A DNA stretch of 64,000 nucleotides, from assembly GCA_033782935.1 (NCBI GenBank), contig JAWQEG010001547.1, positions 139,001 to 203,000 on the forward strand, written 5' to 3'. The position numbers and the translations under genes were made by a program. Below, one piece after another: positions 25,603 through 38,643 of the stretch. How positions within the stretch are numbered: position 1 is the first letter of the stretch; every line of letters starts with the position of its first letter. The notes below the pieces were generated by a model. The model was not told the DNA's origin. It saw nothing but the letters and a program-made list of their open reading frames with translations, and made no database searches. The DNA comes from Petrolisthes cinctipes. Lineage: Eukaryota > Arthropoda > Malacostraca > Decapoda > Porcellanidae.

Positions 25603-28600
25603 AAACGTTAATTACCTGCCTTGCCTGGCTACACGTGACATGACATACAGTGAGTGCAGTACAGTGTATGACGAACAGTCAGTGGATGGCGCCCTGGAAT
25701 ATTTAGTTATTTACATGTGAACTGCCTGCCGTGCCTGGCTACACGTGACGTGCCACACAGTGAGTGCACTACAGTGTGTGAGGACCGGTCAGTGGATGGC
25801 GGCCTGGAATATTTAGTTATTTACACGTGAACTGGCTGCCGTGCCTGGGCCTGAAATATTTAGTTATTTACACGTGAACTGCCTGCCGTGCCTGGCTACA
25901 CGTGACGTGCCACACAGTAAGTGCAGTACAGTGTGTAAGGAACGGTCAGTGAATGGCGGCCTGAAATATTTAGTTATTTACATGTGAACTGCCTGCCGAG
26001 CCTGGCTACACGTGACGTGACACACAGTGAGTGCAGTACAGTGCGTGAGGAATGGTCAGTGGATGACGCCCTGGAATATTTAGTTATTTACACGTGAACT
26101 GCCTGCCGTGCCTGGCTACACGTGACGTGCAACACAGTGAGTGCAGTACAGTGTGTGAGGACCGGTCAGTGGATGGCGGCCTGAAATATTTAGTTATTTA
26201 CACGTGAACTGGCTGCCGTGAATGGGCCTGGAATATTTAGTTATTTACACGTGAACTGCCTGCCGTGCCTGGCTACACGTGACGTGCCACAAAGTGAGTG
26301 CAGTACAGTGTGTGAGGACCGGTCAGTGGATGGCGGCCTGGAATATTTAGTTATTTACACGTTAACTGCCTGCCGTGCCTGGCTACACGTGACATGCCAC
26401 ACAGTGAGTGCAATACAGTGTGTGAGGACTGGTCAGTGGATGGCGGCCTGGAATATTTAGTTATTTACGCGTGAACTGCCTGCCGTGGCTTGCTACACGT
26501 GACGTGCCACAAAGTGAGTGCAGTACAGTGTGTGAGGACCGGTCAGTGGATTGCAACCTGGAATATTTAGTTATTTACACGTGAACTGCCTGCCGTGCCT
26601 GGCTACACGTGACATGCCACACAGTGAGTGCGGTACAGTGTGTGAGGACTGGTCAGTGGATGGCAGCCTGGAATATTTAGTTATTTACACGTGAACTGCC
26701 TGCCGTGCCTGGCTACACGTGACGTGACACACAGTGAGTGCACTACAGTGTGTGAGGACCGGTCAGTGGATGGCGGCCCGGAATATTTAGTTATTTACAC
26801 GTGAACTGCCTGCTGTGCCTGGCTACACGTGACGTGCCACATAGTGAGTGCAGTACAGTGTGTGAGGACCGGTCAGTGGATGGCGGCCCGGAATATTTAG
26901 TTATTTACACGTGAACTGCCTGCCGTGCCTGGCTACACGTGACGTGCCACACAGTGAGTGCAGTACAGTGTGTGAGGACCGGTCAGTATATGGCGGCCTG
27001 GAATATTTAGTTATTTACACATGAACTGTCTGCCTTGCCTGGCTACACATGACGTGCCACACAGTGAGTGCAGTACAGTGTGTGAGGACCGGTCAGTGAA
27101 TGGTGGCCTGGAATATTTAGTAATTTACACGTGAACTGGCTGCCGTGCCTGGGCCTGAAATATTTAGTTATTTACACGTGAACTGCCTGCCGTGCCTGGG
27201 CCCGGAATATTTAGTTATTTACACGTAAACTACCTGCTGTGCCTGGCTACACGTGACGTGCCACATAGTGAGTGCAGTACAGTGTGTGAGGACCGGTCAG
27301 TAGATGGCGGCCTGGCATATATAGTTATTTACACGTGAACTGCCTGCCGTGCCTGGCTACATGTGACGTGCCACACAGTGAGTGCACTACAGTGTGTGAG
27401 GACCGGTCACTAAATGGCGGCCCGGAATATTTAGTTATTTACACGTGAACTGCCTGCTGTGCCTGGCTACACGTGACGCGCCACAAAGTGAGTGCAGTAC
27501 AGTGTGTGAGGACCGGTCAGTGGATGGCGGCCTGGAATATTTAGTTATTTACACATGAACTGGCTGCTGTGCCTGGGCCTGGAATATTTAGTTATTTACA
27601 TGTGAACAGCCTGACGAGCCTGGCTACACGTGACGTGACACACAGTGAGTGCAGTACAGTGTGTGAGGAACGGTCAGTGGATGGTGCCCTGGAATATTTA
27701 GTTATTTACACGTGAACTGTCTGCCGTGCCTGGCTACACGTGACGTGCCACACAGTGAGTGCAGTACAGTGTGTGAGGACCGGACAGTGGATGGCGGTCT
27801 GGAATATTTAGTTATTTACACGTGAACTGCCTGCCGTGCCTGGCTACACGTGACGTGCCACACAGTGAGTGCAGTACAGTGTGTGAGGACCTGTCAGTGA
27901 ATGGCGGCCTGGAAAATTTAGTTATTTACACGTGAACTGGCTGCCGTGCCTGGGCCTGGAATATTTAGTTATTTACACGTGAACTGCCTGCCGTGCCTGG
28001 CTACATGTGACGTGCTACACAGTAAGTGCAGTACAGTGTGTGAGGACCGGTCAGTGAATGGTGGCCTGGAATATTTAGTTATTTACACGTGAACTGCCTG
28101 CCGTGCCTGGCTACACGTGACGTGCCACAAAGTGAGTGCAGTACAGTGTGTGAGGACCGGTCAGTGGATGGCGGCCTGGAATATTTAGTTATTTACACAT
28201 GAACTGGCTGCTGTGCCTGGGCCTGGAATATTTAGTTATTTACATGTGAACTGCCTGCCGAGCCTGGCTACACGTGACGTGACACACAGTGAGTGCAGTA
28301 CAGTGTGTGAGGAACGATCAGTGGATGGCGGCCTGGAATATTTAGTTATTTCCACGTGAACTGCCTGCCGTGCCTGGCTACACGTGACGTGCCACACAGT
28401 GAGTGCAGTACAGTGTGTGAGGACCGGTCAATGGATGGCGGCCCGGAATATTTAGTTATTTACACGTGAACTGCCTGCCGTGCCTGGCTACACGTGACGT
28501 GCCACACAGTGAGTGCAGTGCAGTGTGTGAGGACCTGTCAGTGAATTGCGGCCTGGAATATTTAGTTATTTACACATGAACTGGCTGCCGAGCCTGGCTA

Positions 28601-29194
28601 CACGTGACGTGACACACAGTGAGTGCAGTACAGTGTGTGAGGAACGGTCAGTGGATGGTGCCCTGGAATATTTAGTTATTTACACGTGAACTGCCTGCCG
28701 TGCCTGGCTACACGTGACGTGCCACACAGTGAGTGCAGTACAGTGTGTGAGGACCGGTCAGTGGATGGCGGTCTGGAATATTTAGTTATTTACACGTGAA
28801 CTGGCTGCCGTGCCTGGGCCTGGAATACTTAGTTATTTACACGTGAACTGCCTGCCGTGCCTGGCTACACGTGACGTGCCACACAGTAAGTGCAGTACAA
28901 TGTGTGAGGACCGGTCAGTGGATGGCGGTCTGGAATATTTAGTTATTTACACGTGAACTGCCTGCCGTGCCTGGCTACACGTGACGTGCCACAAAGTGAG
29001 TGCAGTACAGTGTGTGAGGACCGGTCAGTGGATGGCGGCCTGGAATATTTAGTTATTTACACGTGAACTGCCTGCCGTGCCTGGCTACACGTGACGTGCC
29101 ACACAGTGTGCAGTTTCGTGTGTGAGGACCGGTCAGCGAATGGCGGCCTAGAATATTTAGTTATTTACACATGAACTGCCTGCCTTGCCTGGCT
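25603..29194 (+). repeat. HOR unit C1, long form (3592 bp)
   Basis: Landmark to landmark (AAACGTTAAT to AAACGTTAAT). Length equals 29x110 + 8x47 + 28 - 2. It contains an interior of roughly 1.2 kb (around 25.85-27.05 kb) that units C2 and C3 lack, and the rest (GGCATATATAG monomer at 27314, AGCCTGACGAG, TTCCACGTG) is shared with them. A short unit with GTGAATGGGCCT at about 26215 is diagnostic. Confidence 0.85.
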
Positions 29195-31592
29195 AAACGT
29201 TAATTACCTGCCTTGCCTGGCTACACGTGACATGACATACAGTGAGTGCAGTACAGTGTATGACGAACAGTCAGTGGATGGCGCCCTGGAATATTTAGTT
29301 ATTTACATGTGAACTGCCTGCCGTGCCTGGCTACACGTGACGTGCCACACAGTGAGTGCACTACAGTGTGTGAGGACCGGTCAGTGGATGGCGGCCTGGA
29401 ATATTTAGTTATTTACACGTGAACTGCCTGCCGTGCCTGGCTACACATGACGTTCCACACAGTGAGTGCAGTACAGTGTGTGAGGACCGGTCAGTGAATG
29501 GTGGCCTGGAATATTTAGTAATTTACACGTGAACTGGCTGCCGTGCCTGGGCCTGAAATATTTAGTTATTTACACGTGAACTGCCTGCCGTGCCTGGGCC
29601 CGGAATATTTAGTTATTTACACGTAAACTACCTGCTGTGCCTGGCTACACGTGACGTGCCACATAGTGAGTGCAGTACAGTGTGTGAGGACCGGTCAGTA
29701 GATGGCGGCCTGGCATATATAGTTATTTACACGTGAACTGCCTGCCGTGCCTGGCTACATGTGACGTGCCACACAGTGAGTGCACTACAGTGTGTGAGGA
29801 CCGGTCACTAAATGGCGGCCCGGAATATTTAGTTATTTACACGTGAACTGCCTGCTGTGCCTGGCTACACGTGACGCGCCACAAAGTGAGTGCAGTACAG
29901 TGTGTGAGGACCGGTCAGTGGATGGCGGCCTGGAATATTTAGTTATTTACACATGAACTGGCTGCTGTGCCTGGGCCTGGAATATTTAGTTATTTACATG
30001 TGAACAGCCTGACGAGCCTGGCTACACGTGACGTGACACACAGTGAGTGCAGTACAGTGTGTGAGGAACGGTCAGTGGATGGTGCCCTGGAATATTTAGT
30101 TATTTACACGTGAACTGTCTGCCGTGCCTGGCTACACGTGACGTGCCACACAGTGAGTGCAGTACAGTGTGTGAGGACCGGACAGTGGATGGCGGTCTGG
30201 AATATTTAGTTATTTACACGTGAACTGCCTGCCGTGCCTGGCTACACGTGACGTGCCACACAGTGAGTGCAGTACAGTGTGTGAGGACCTGTCAGTGAAT
30301 GGCGGCCTGGAATATTTAGTTATTTACACGTGAACTGGCTGCCGTGCCTGGGCCTGGAATATTTAGTTATTTACACGTGAACTGCCTGCCGTGCCTGGCT
30401 ACATGTGACGTGCTACACAGTAAGTGCAGTACAGTGTGTGAGGACCGGTCAGTGAATGGTGGCCTGGAATATTTAGTTATTTACACGTGAACTGCCTGCC
30501 GTGCCTGGCTACACGTGACGTGCCACAAAGTGAGTGCAGTACAGTGTGTGAGGACCGGTCAGTGGATGGCGGCCTGGAATATTTAGTTATTTACACATGA
30601 ACTGGCTGCTGTGCCTGGGCCTGGAATATTTAGTTATTTACATGTGAACTGCCTGCCGAGCCTGGCTACACGTGACGTGCCACACAGTGAGTGCAGTAAA
30701 GTGTGTGAGGAACGATCAGTGGATGGCGGCCTGGAATATTTAGTTATTTCCACGTAAATTGCCTGCCGTGCCTGGCTACACGTGACGTGCCACACAGTGA
30801 GTGCAGTACAGTGTGTGAGGACCGATCAATGGATGGCGGCCCGGAATATTTAGTTATTTACACGTGAACTGCCTGCCGTGCCTGGCTACACGTGACGTGC
30901 CACACAGTGAGTGCAGTGCAGTGTGTGAGGACCTGTCAGTGAATTGCGGCCTGGAATATTTAGTTATTTACACATGAACTGGCTGCCGAGCCTGGCTACA
31001 CGTGACGTGACACACAGTGAGTGCAGTACAGTGTGTGAGGAACGGTCAGTGGATGGTGCCCTGGAATATTTAGTTATTTACACGTGAACTGCCTGCCGTG
31101 CCTGGCTACACGTGACGTGCCACACAGTGAGTGCAGTACAGTGTGTGAGGACCGGTCAGTGGATGGCGGTCTGGAATATTTAGTTATTTACACGTGAACT
31201 GGCTGCCGTGCCTGGGCCTGGAATACTTAGTTATTTACACGTGAACTGCCTGCCGTGCCTGGCTACACGTGACGTGCCACACAGTAAGTGCAGTACAATG
31301 TGTGAGGACCGGTCAGTGGATGGCGGTCTGGAATATTTAGTTATTTACACGTGAACTGCCTGCCGTGCCTGGCTACACGTGACGTGCCACAAAGTGAGTG
31401 CAGTACAGTGTGTGAGGACCGGTCAGTGGATGGCGGCCTGGAATATTTAGTTATTTACACATGAACTGCCTGCCGTGCCTGGCTACACGTGACGTGCCAC
31501 ACAGTGTGCAGTTTCGTGTGTGAGGACCGGTCAGCGAATGGCGGCCTAGAATATTTAGTTATTTACACATGAACTGCCTGCCTTGCCTGGCT
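29195..31592 (+). repeat. HOR unit C2 (2398 bp)
   Basis: Landmark to landmark; 19x110 + 6x47 + 28 - 2. The GGCATATATAG marker moves from 27314 to 29712, the same 2398 bp. It lacks the long-form interior of C1. Private changes include GACGTTCC near 29451 and CACGTAAATTGCC near 30752. Confidence 0.88.
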
Positions 31593-33880
31593 AAACGTTA
31601 ATTACCTGCCTTGCCTGGCTACACGTGACATGACATACAGTGAGTGCAGTACAGTGTATGACGAACAGTCAGTGGATGGCGCCCTGGAATATTTAGTTAT
31701 TTACACGTGAACTGCCTGCCGTGCCTGGCTACACATGACGTGCCACACAGTGAGTGCAGTACAGTGTGTGAGGACCGGTCAGTGAATGGTGGCCTGGAAT
31801 ATTTAGTAATTTACACGTGAACTGGCTGCCGTGCCTGGGCCTGAAATATTTAGTTATTTACACGTGAACTGCCTGCCGTGCCTGGGCCCGGAATATTTAG
31901 TTATTTACACGTAAACTACCTGCTGTGCCTGGCTACACGTGACGTGCCACATAGTGAGTGCAGTACAGTGTGTGAGGACCGGTCAGTAGATGGCGGCCTG
32001 GCATATATAGTTATTTACACGTGAACTGCCTGCCGTGCCTGGCTACATGTGACGTGCCACACAGTGAGTGCACTACAGTGTGTGAGGACCGGTCACTAAA
32101 TGGCGGCCCGGAATATTTAGTTATTTACACGTGAACTGCCTGCTGTGCCTGGCTACACGTGACGCGCCACAAAGTGAGTGCAGTACAGTGTGTGAGGACC
32201 GGTCAGTGGATGGCGGCCTGGAATATTTAGTTATTTACACATGAACTGGCTGCTGTGCCTGGGCCTGGAATATTTAGTTATTTACATGTGAACAGCCTGA
32301 CGAGCCTGGCTACACGTGACGTGACACACAGTGAGTGCAGTACAGTGTGTGAGGAACGGTCAGTGGATGGTGCCCTGGAATATTTAGTTATTTACACGTG
32401 AACTGTCTGCCGTGCCTGGCTACACGTGACGTGCCACACAGTGAGTGCAGTACAGTGTGTGAGGACCGGACAGTGGATGGCGGTCTGGAATATTTAGTTA
32501 TTTACACGTGAACTGCCTGCCGTGCCTGGCTACACGTGACGTGCCACACAGTGAGTGCAGTACAGTGTGTGAGGACCTGTCAGTGAATGGCGGCCTGGAA
32601 TATTTAGTTATTTACACGTGAACTGGCTGCCGTGCCTGGGCCTGGAATATTTAGTTATTTACACGTGAACTGCCTGCCGTGCCTGGCTACATGTGACGTG
32701 CTACACAGTAAGTGCAGTACAGTGTGTGAGGACCGGTCAGTGAATGGTGGCCTGGAATATTTAGTTATTTACACGTGAACTGCCTGCCGTGCCTGGCTAC
32801 ACGTGACGTGCCACAAAGTGAGTGCAGTACAGTGTGTGAGGACCGGTCAGTGGATGGCGGCCTGGAATATTTAGTTATTTACACATGAACTGGCTGCTGT
32901 GCCTGGGCCTGGAATATTTAGTTATTTACATGTGAACTGCCTGCCGAGCCTGGCTACACGTGACGTGACACACAGTGAGTGCAGTACAGTGTGTGAGGAA
33001 CGATCAGTGGATGGCGGCCTGGAATATTTAGTTATTTCCACGTGAACTGCCTGCCGTGCCTGGCTACACGTGACGTGCCACACAGTGAGTGCAGTACAGT
33101 GTGTGATGACCGGTCAATGGATGGCGGCCCGGAATATTTAGTTATTTACACGTGAACTGCCTGCCGTGCCTGGCTACACGTGACGTGCCACACAGTGAGT
33201 GCAGTGCAGTGTGTGAGGACCTGTCAGTGAATTGCGGCCTGGAATATTTAGTTATTTACACATGAACTGGCTGCCGAGCCTGGCTACACGTGACGTGACA
33301 CACAGTGAGTGCAGTACAGTGTGTGAGGAACGGTCAGTGGATGGTGCCCTGGAATATTTAGTTATTTACACGTGAACTGCCTGCCGTGCCTGGCTACACG
33401 TGACGTGCCACACAGTGAGTGCAGTACAGTGTGTGAGGACCGGTCAGTGGATGGCGGTCTGGAATATTTAGTTATTTACACGTGAACTGGCTGCCGTGCC
33501 TGGGCCTGGAATACTTAGTTATTTACACGTGAACTGCCTGCCGTGCCTGGCTACACGTGACGTGCCACACAGTAAGTGCAGTACAATGTGTGAGGACCGG
33601 TCAGTGGATGGCGGTCTGGAATATTTAGTTATTTACACGTGAACTGCCTGCCGTGCCTGGCTACACGTGACGTGCCACAAAGTGAGTGCAGTACAGTGTG
33701 TGAGGACCGGTCAGTGGATGGCGGCCTGGAATATTTAGTTATTTACACGTGAACTGCCTGCCGTGCCTGGCTACTCGTGACGTGCCACACAGTGTGCAGT
33801 TTCGTGTGTGAGGACCGGTCAGCGAATGGCGGCCTAGAATATTTAGTTATTTACACATGAACTGCCTGCCTTGCCTGGCT
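31593..33880 (+). repeat. HOR unit C3 (2288 bp)
   Basis: Landmark to landmark; 18x110 + 6x47 + 28 - 2, one monomer shorter than C2. The marker GGCATATATAG is at 32000. Private states are GTGATGACCGGTCAATGG near 33104 and CTACTCGTGA near 33772. Confidence 0.88.
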
Positions 33881-36800
33881 AAACGTTAATTACCTGCCTT
33901 GCCTGGCTACACGTGACATGACATACAGTGAGTGCAGTACAGTGTATGACGAACAGTCAGTGGATGGCGCCCTGGAATATTTAGTTATTTACATGTGAAC
34001 TGCCTGCCGTGCCTGGCTACACGTGACGTGCCACACAGTGAGTGCACTACAGTGTGTGAGGACCTGTCAGTGGATGGCGGCCTGGAATATTTAGTTATTT
34101 ACACGTGAACTGGCTGCCGTGCCTGGGCCTGGAATATTTAGTTATTTACACGTGAACTGCCTGCCGTGCCTGGCTACACGTGACGTGCCACACAGTAAGT
34201 GCAGTACAGTGTGTAAGGAACGGTCAGTGAATGGCGGCCTGAAATATTTAGTTATTTACATGTGAACTGCCTGCCGAGCCTGGCTACACGTGACGTGACA
34301 CACAGTGAGTGCAGTACAGTGCGTGAGGAATGGTCAGTGGATGACGCCCTGGAATATTTAGTTATTTACACGTGAACTGCCTGCCGTGCCTGGCTACACG
34401 TGACGTGCAACACAGTGAGTGCAGTACAGTGTGTGAGGACCGGTCAGTGGATGGCGGCCTGAAATATTTAGTTATTTACACGTGAACTGGCTGCCGTGAA
34501 TGGGCCTGGAATATTTAGTTATTTACACGTGAACTGCCTGCCGTGCCTGGCTACACGTGACGTGCCACAAAGTGAGTGCAGTACAGTGTGTGAGGACCGG
34601 TCAGTGGATGGCGGCCTGGAATATTTAGTTATTTACACGTTAACTGCCTGCCGTGCCTGGCTACACGTGACATGCCACACAGTGAGTGCAATACAGTGTG
34701 TGAGGACTGGTCAGTGGATGGCGGCCTGGAATATTTAGTTATTTACGCGTGAACTGCCTGCCGTGGCTTGCTACACGTGACGTGCCACAAAGTGAGTGCA
34801 GTACAGTGTGTGAGGACCGGTCAGTGGATTGCAACTTGGAATATTTAGTTATTTACACGTGAACTGCCTGCCGTGCCTGGCTACACGTGACATGCCACAC
34901 AGTGAGTGCGGTACAGTGTGTGAGGACTGGTCAGTGGATGGCAGCCTGGAATATTTAGTTATTTACACGTGAACTGCCTGCCGTGCCTGGCTACACGTGA
35001 CGTGACACACAGTGAGTGCACTACAGTGTGTGAGGACCGGTCAGTGGATGGCGGCCCGGAATATTTAGTTATTTACACGTGAACTGCCTGCTGTGCCTGG
35101 CTACACGTGACGTGCCACATAGTGAGTGCAGTACAGTGTGTGAGGACCGGTCAGTGGATGGCGCCCGGAATATTTAGTTATTTACACGTGAACTGCCTGC
35201 CGTGCCTGGCTACACGTGACGTGCCACACAGTGAGTGCAGTACAGTGTGTGAGGACCGGTCAGTATATGGCGGCCTGGAATATTTAGTTATTTACACATG
35301 AACTGTCTGCCTTGCCTGGCTACACATGACGTGCCACACAGTGAGTGCAGTACAGTGTGTGAGGACCGGTCAGTGAATGGTGGCCTGGAATATTTAGTAA
35401 TTTACACGTGAACTGGCTGCCGTGCCTGGGCCTGAAATATTTAGTTATTTACACGTGAACTGCCTGCCGTGCCTGGGCCCGGAATATTTAGTTATTTACA
35501 CGTAAACTACCTGCTGTGCCTGGCTACACGTGACGTGCCACATAGTGAGTGCAGTACAGTGTGTGAGGACCGGTCAGTAGATGGCGGCCTGGCATATATA
35601 GTTATTTACACGTGAACTGCCTGCCGTGCCTGGCTACATGTGACGTGCCACACAGTGAGTGCACTACAGTGTGTGAGGACCGGTCACTAAATGGCGGCCT
35701 GGAATATTTAGTTATTTACACGTGAACTGCCTGCTGTGCCTGGCTACACGTGACGCGCCACAAAGTGAGTGCAGTACAGTGTGTGAGGACCGGTCAGTGG
35801 ATGGTGGCCTGGAATATTTAGTTATTTACACATGAACTGGCTGCTGTGCCTGGGCCTGGAATATTTAGTTATTTACATGTGAACAGCCTGACGAGCCTGG
35901 CTACACGTGACGTGACACACAGTGAGTGCAGTACAGTGTGTGAGGAACGGTCAGTGGATGGTGCCCTGGAATATTTAGTTATTTACACGTGAACTGTCTG
36001 CCGTGCCTGGCTACACGTGACGTGCCACACAGTGAGTGCAGTACAGTGTGTGAGGACCGGACAGTGGATGGCGGTCTGGAATATTTAGTTATTTACACGT
36101 GAACTGCCTGCCGTGCCTGGCTACACGTGACGTGCCACACAGTGAGTGCAGTACAGTGTGTGAGGACCTGTCAGTGAATGGCGGCCTGGAATATTTAGTT
36201 ATTTACACGTGAACTGGCTGCCGTGCCTGGGCCTGGAATATTTAGTTATTTACACGTGAACTGCCTGCCGTGCCTGGCTACATGTGACGTGCTACACAGT
36301 AAGTGCAGTACAGTGTGTGAGGACCGGTCAGTGAATGGTGGCCTGGAATATTTAGTTATTTACACGTGAACTGCCTGCCGTGCCTGGTTACACGTGACGT
36401 GCCACAAAGTGAGTGCAGTACAGTGTGTGAGGACCGGTCAGTGGATGGCGGCCTGGAATATTTAGTTATTTACACATGAACTGGCTGCTGTGCCTGGGCC
36501 TGGAATATTTAGTTATTTACATGTGAACTGCCTGCCGAGCCTGGCTACACGTGACGTGACACACAGTGAGTGCAGTACAGTGTGTGAGGAACGGTCAGTG
36601 GATGGTGCCCTGGAATATTTAGTTATTTACACGTGAACTGCCTGCCGTGCCTGGCTACACGTGACGTGCCACACAGTGAGTGCAGTACAGTGTGTGAGGA
36701 CCGGTCAGTGGATGGCGGTCTGGAATATTTAGTTATTTACACGTGAACTGCCTGCCGTGCCTGGCTACACGTGACGTGCCACACAGTGAGTGCAGTACAG

Positions 36801-37251
36801 TGTGTGAGGACCTGTCAGTGAATGGCGGCCTGGAATATTTAGTTATTTACACGTGAACTGGCTGCCGAGCCAGGCTACACGTGACGTGACACACAGTGAG
36901 TGCAGTACAGTGTGTGAGGAACGGTCAGTGGATGGTGCCCTGGAATATTTAGTTATTAACACGTGAACTGCCTGCCGTGCCTGGCTACACGTGACGTGCC
37001 ACACAGTGAGTGCAGTACAGTGTGTGAGGACCGGTCAGTGGATGGCGGTCTGGAATATTTAGTTATTTACACGTGAACTGGCTGCCGTGCCTGGGCCTGG
37101 AATATTTAGTTATTTACACGTGAACTGCCTGCCGTGCCTGGCTACACGTGACGTGCCACACAGTGTGCAGTTTCGTGTGTGAGGACCGGTCAGCGAATGG
37201 CGGCCTGGAATATTTAGTTATTTACACATGAACTGCCTGCCTTGCCTGGCT
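33881..37251 (+). repeat. HOR unit C4, long form (3371 bp)
   Basis: Landmark to landmark; 27x110 + 8x47 + 28 - 2 - 1. The last -1 is a single-base loss at about 35162 (GATGGCGCCCGG for GATGGCGGCCCGG), which shifts the offset to C1 from 8278 to 8277. The first part is the long form seen in C1, including the GTGAATGGGCCT short unit at about 34493. The tail after about 36580 differs and belongs to the 1267-bp duplication. Confidence 0.85.
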
Positions 37252-37376
37252 AAACGTTAATTGCCTGCCTTGCCTGGCTACACGTGACATGACATACAGT
37301 GAGTGCAGTACAGTGTATGACGAACGGTCAGTGGATGGCGCCCTGGAATATTTAGTTATTTACATGTGAACTGCCT
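36110..37376 (+). repeat. 1267-bp tandem duplication, copy 1
   Basis: Matches 37377-38643 at an offset of 1267 bp, equal to 10x110 + 3x47 + 28 - 2. A private TTATTAACACG (36951 and 38218) marks both copies. Copy 1 has GAGCCAGGC near 36867 where copy 2 keeps GAGCCTGGC. Confidence 0.85.
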
Positions 37377-38643
37377 GCCGTGCCTGGCTACACGTGACGT
37401 GCCACACAGTGAGTGCAGTACAGTGTGTGAGGACCTGTCAGTGAATGGCGGCCTGGAATATTTAGTTATTTACACGTGAACTGGCTGCCGTGCCTGGGCC
37501 TGGAATATTTAGTTATTTACACGTGAACTGCCTGCCGTGCCTGGCTACATGTGACGTGCTACACAGTAAGTGCAGTACAGTGTGTGAGGACCGGTCAGTG
37601 AATGGTGGCCTGGAATATTTAGTTATTTACACGTGAACTGCCTGCCGTGCCTGGCTACACGTGACGTGCCACAAAGTGAGTGCAGTACAGTGTGTGAGGA
37701 CCGGTCAGTGGATGGCGGCCTGGAATATTTAGTTATTTACACATGAACTGGCTGCTGTGCCTGGGCCTGGAATATTTAGTTATTTACATGTGAACTGCCT
37801 GCCGAGCCTGGCTACACGTGACGTGACACACAGTGAGTGCAGTACAGTGTGTGAGGAACGGTCAGTGGATGGTGCCCTGGAATATTTAGTTATTTACACG
37901 TGAACTGCCTGCCGTGCCTGGCTACACGTGACGTGCCACACAGTGAGTGCAGTACAGTGTGTGAGGACCGGTCAGTGGATGGCGGTCTGGAATATTTAGT
38001 TATTTACACGTGAACTGCCTGCCGTGCCTGGCTACACGTGACGTGCCACACAGTGAGTGCAGTACAGTGTGTGAGGACCTGTCAGTGAATGGCGGCCTGG
38101 AATATTTAGTTATTTACACGTGAACTGGCTGCCGAGCCTGGCTACACGTGACGTGACACACAGTGAGTGCAGTACAGTGTGTGAGGAACGGTCAGTGGAT
38201 GGTGCCCTGGAATATTTAGTTATTAACACGTGAACTGCCTGCCGTGCCTGGCTACACGTGACGTGCCACACAGTGAGTGCAGTACAGTGTGTGAGGACCG
38301 GTCAGTGGATGGCGGTCTGGAATATTTAGTTATTTACACGTGAACTGGCTGCCGTGCCTGGGCCTGGAATATTTAGTTATTTACATGTGAACTGCCTGCC
38401 GTGCCTGGCTACACGTGACGTGCCACACAGTGTGCAGTTTCGTGTGTGAGGACCGGTCAGCGAATGGCGGCCTGGAATATTTAGTTATTTACACATGAAC
38501 TGCCTGCCTTGCCTGGCTAAACGTTAATTGCCTGCCTTGCCTGGCTACACGTGACATGACATACAGTGAGTGCAGTACAGTGTATGACGAACGGTCAGTG
38601 GATGGCGCCCTGGAATATTTAGTTATTTACATGTGAACTGCCT
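37377..38643 (+). repeat. 1267-bp tandem duplication, copy 2
   Basis: Second copy directly after the first. The landmark 138-bp unit here begins at 38474, against 37207 in copy 1. Few base differences are visible, which suggests a young event. Confidence 0.85.
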
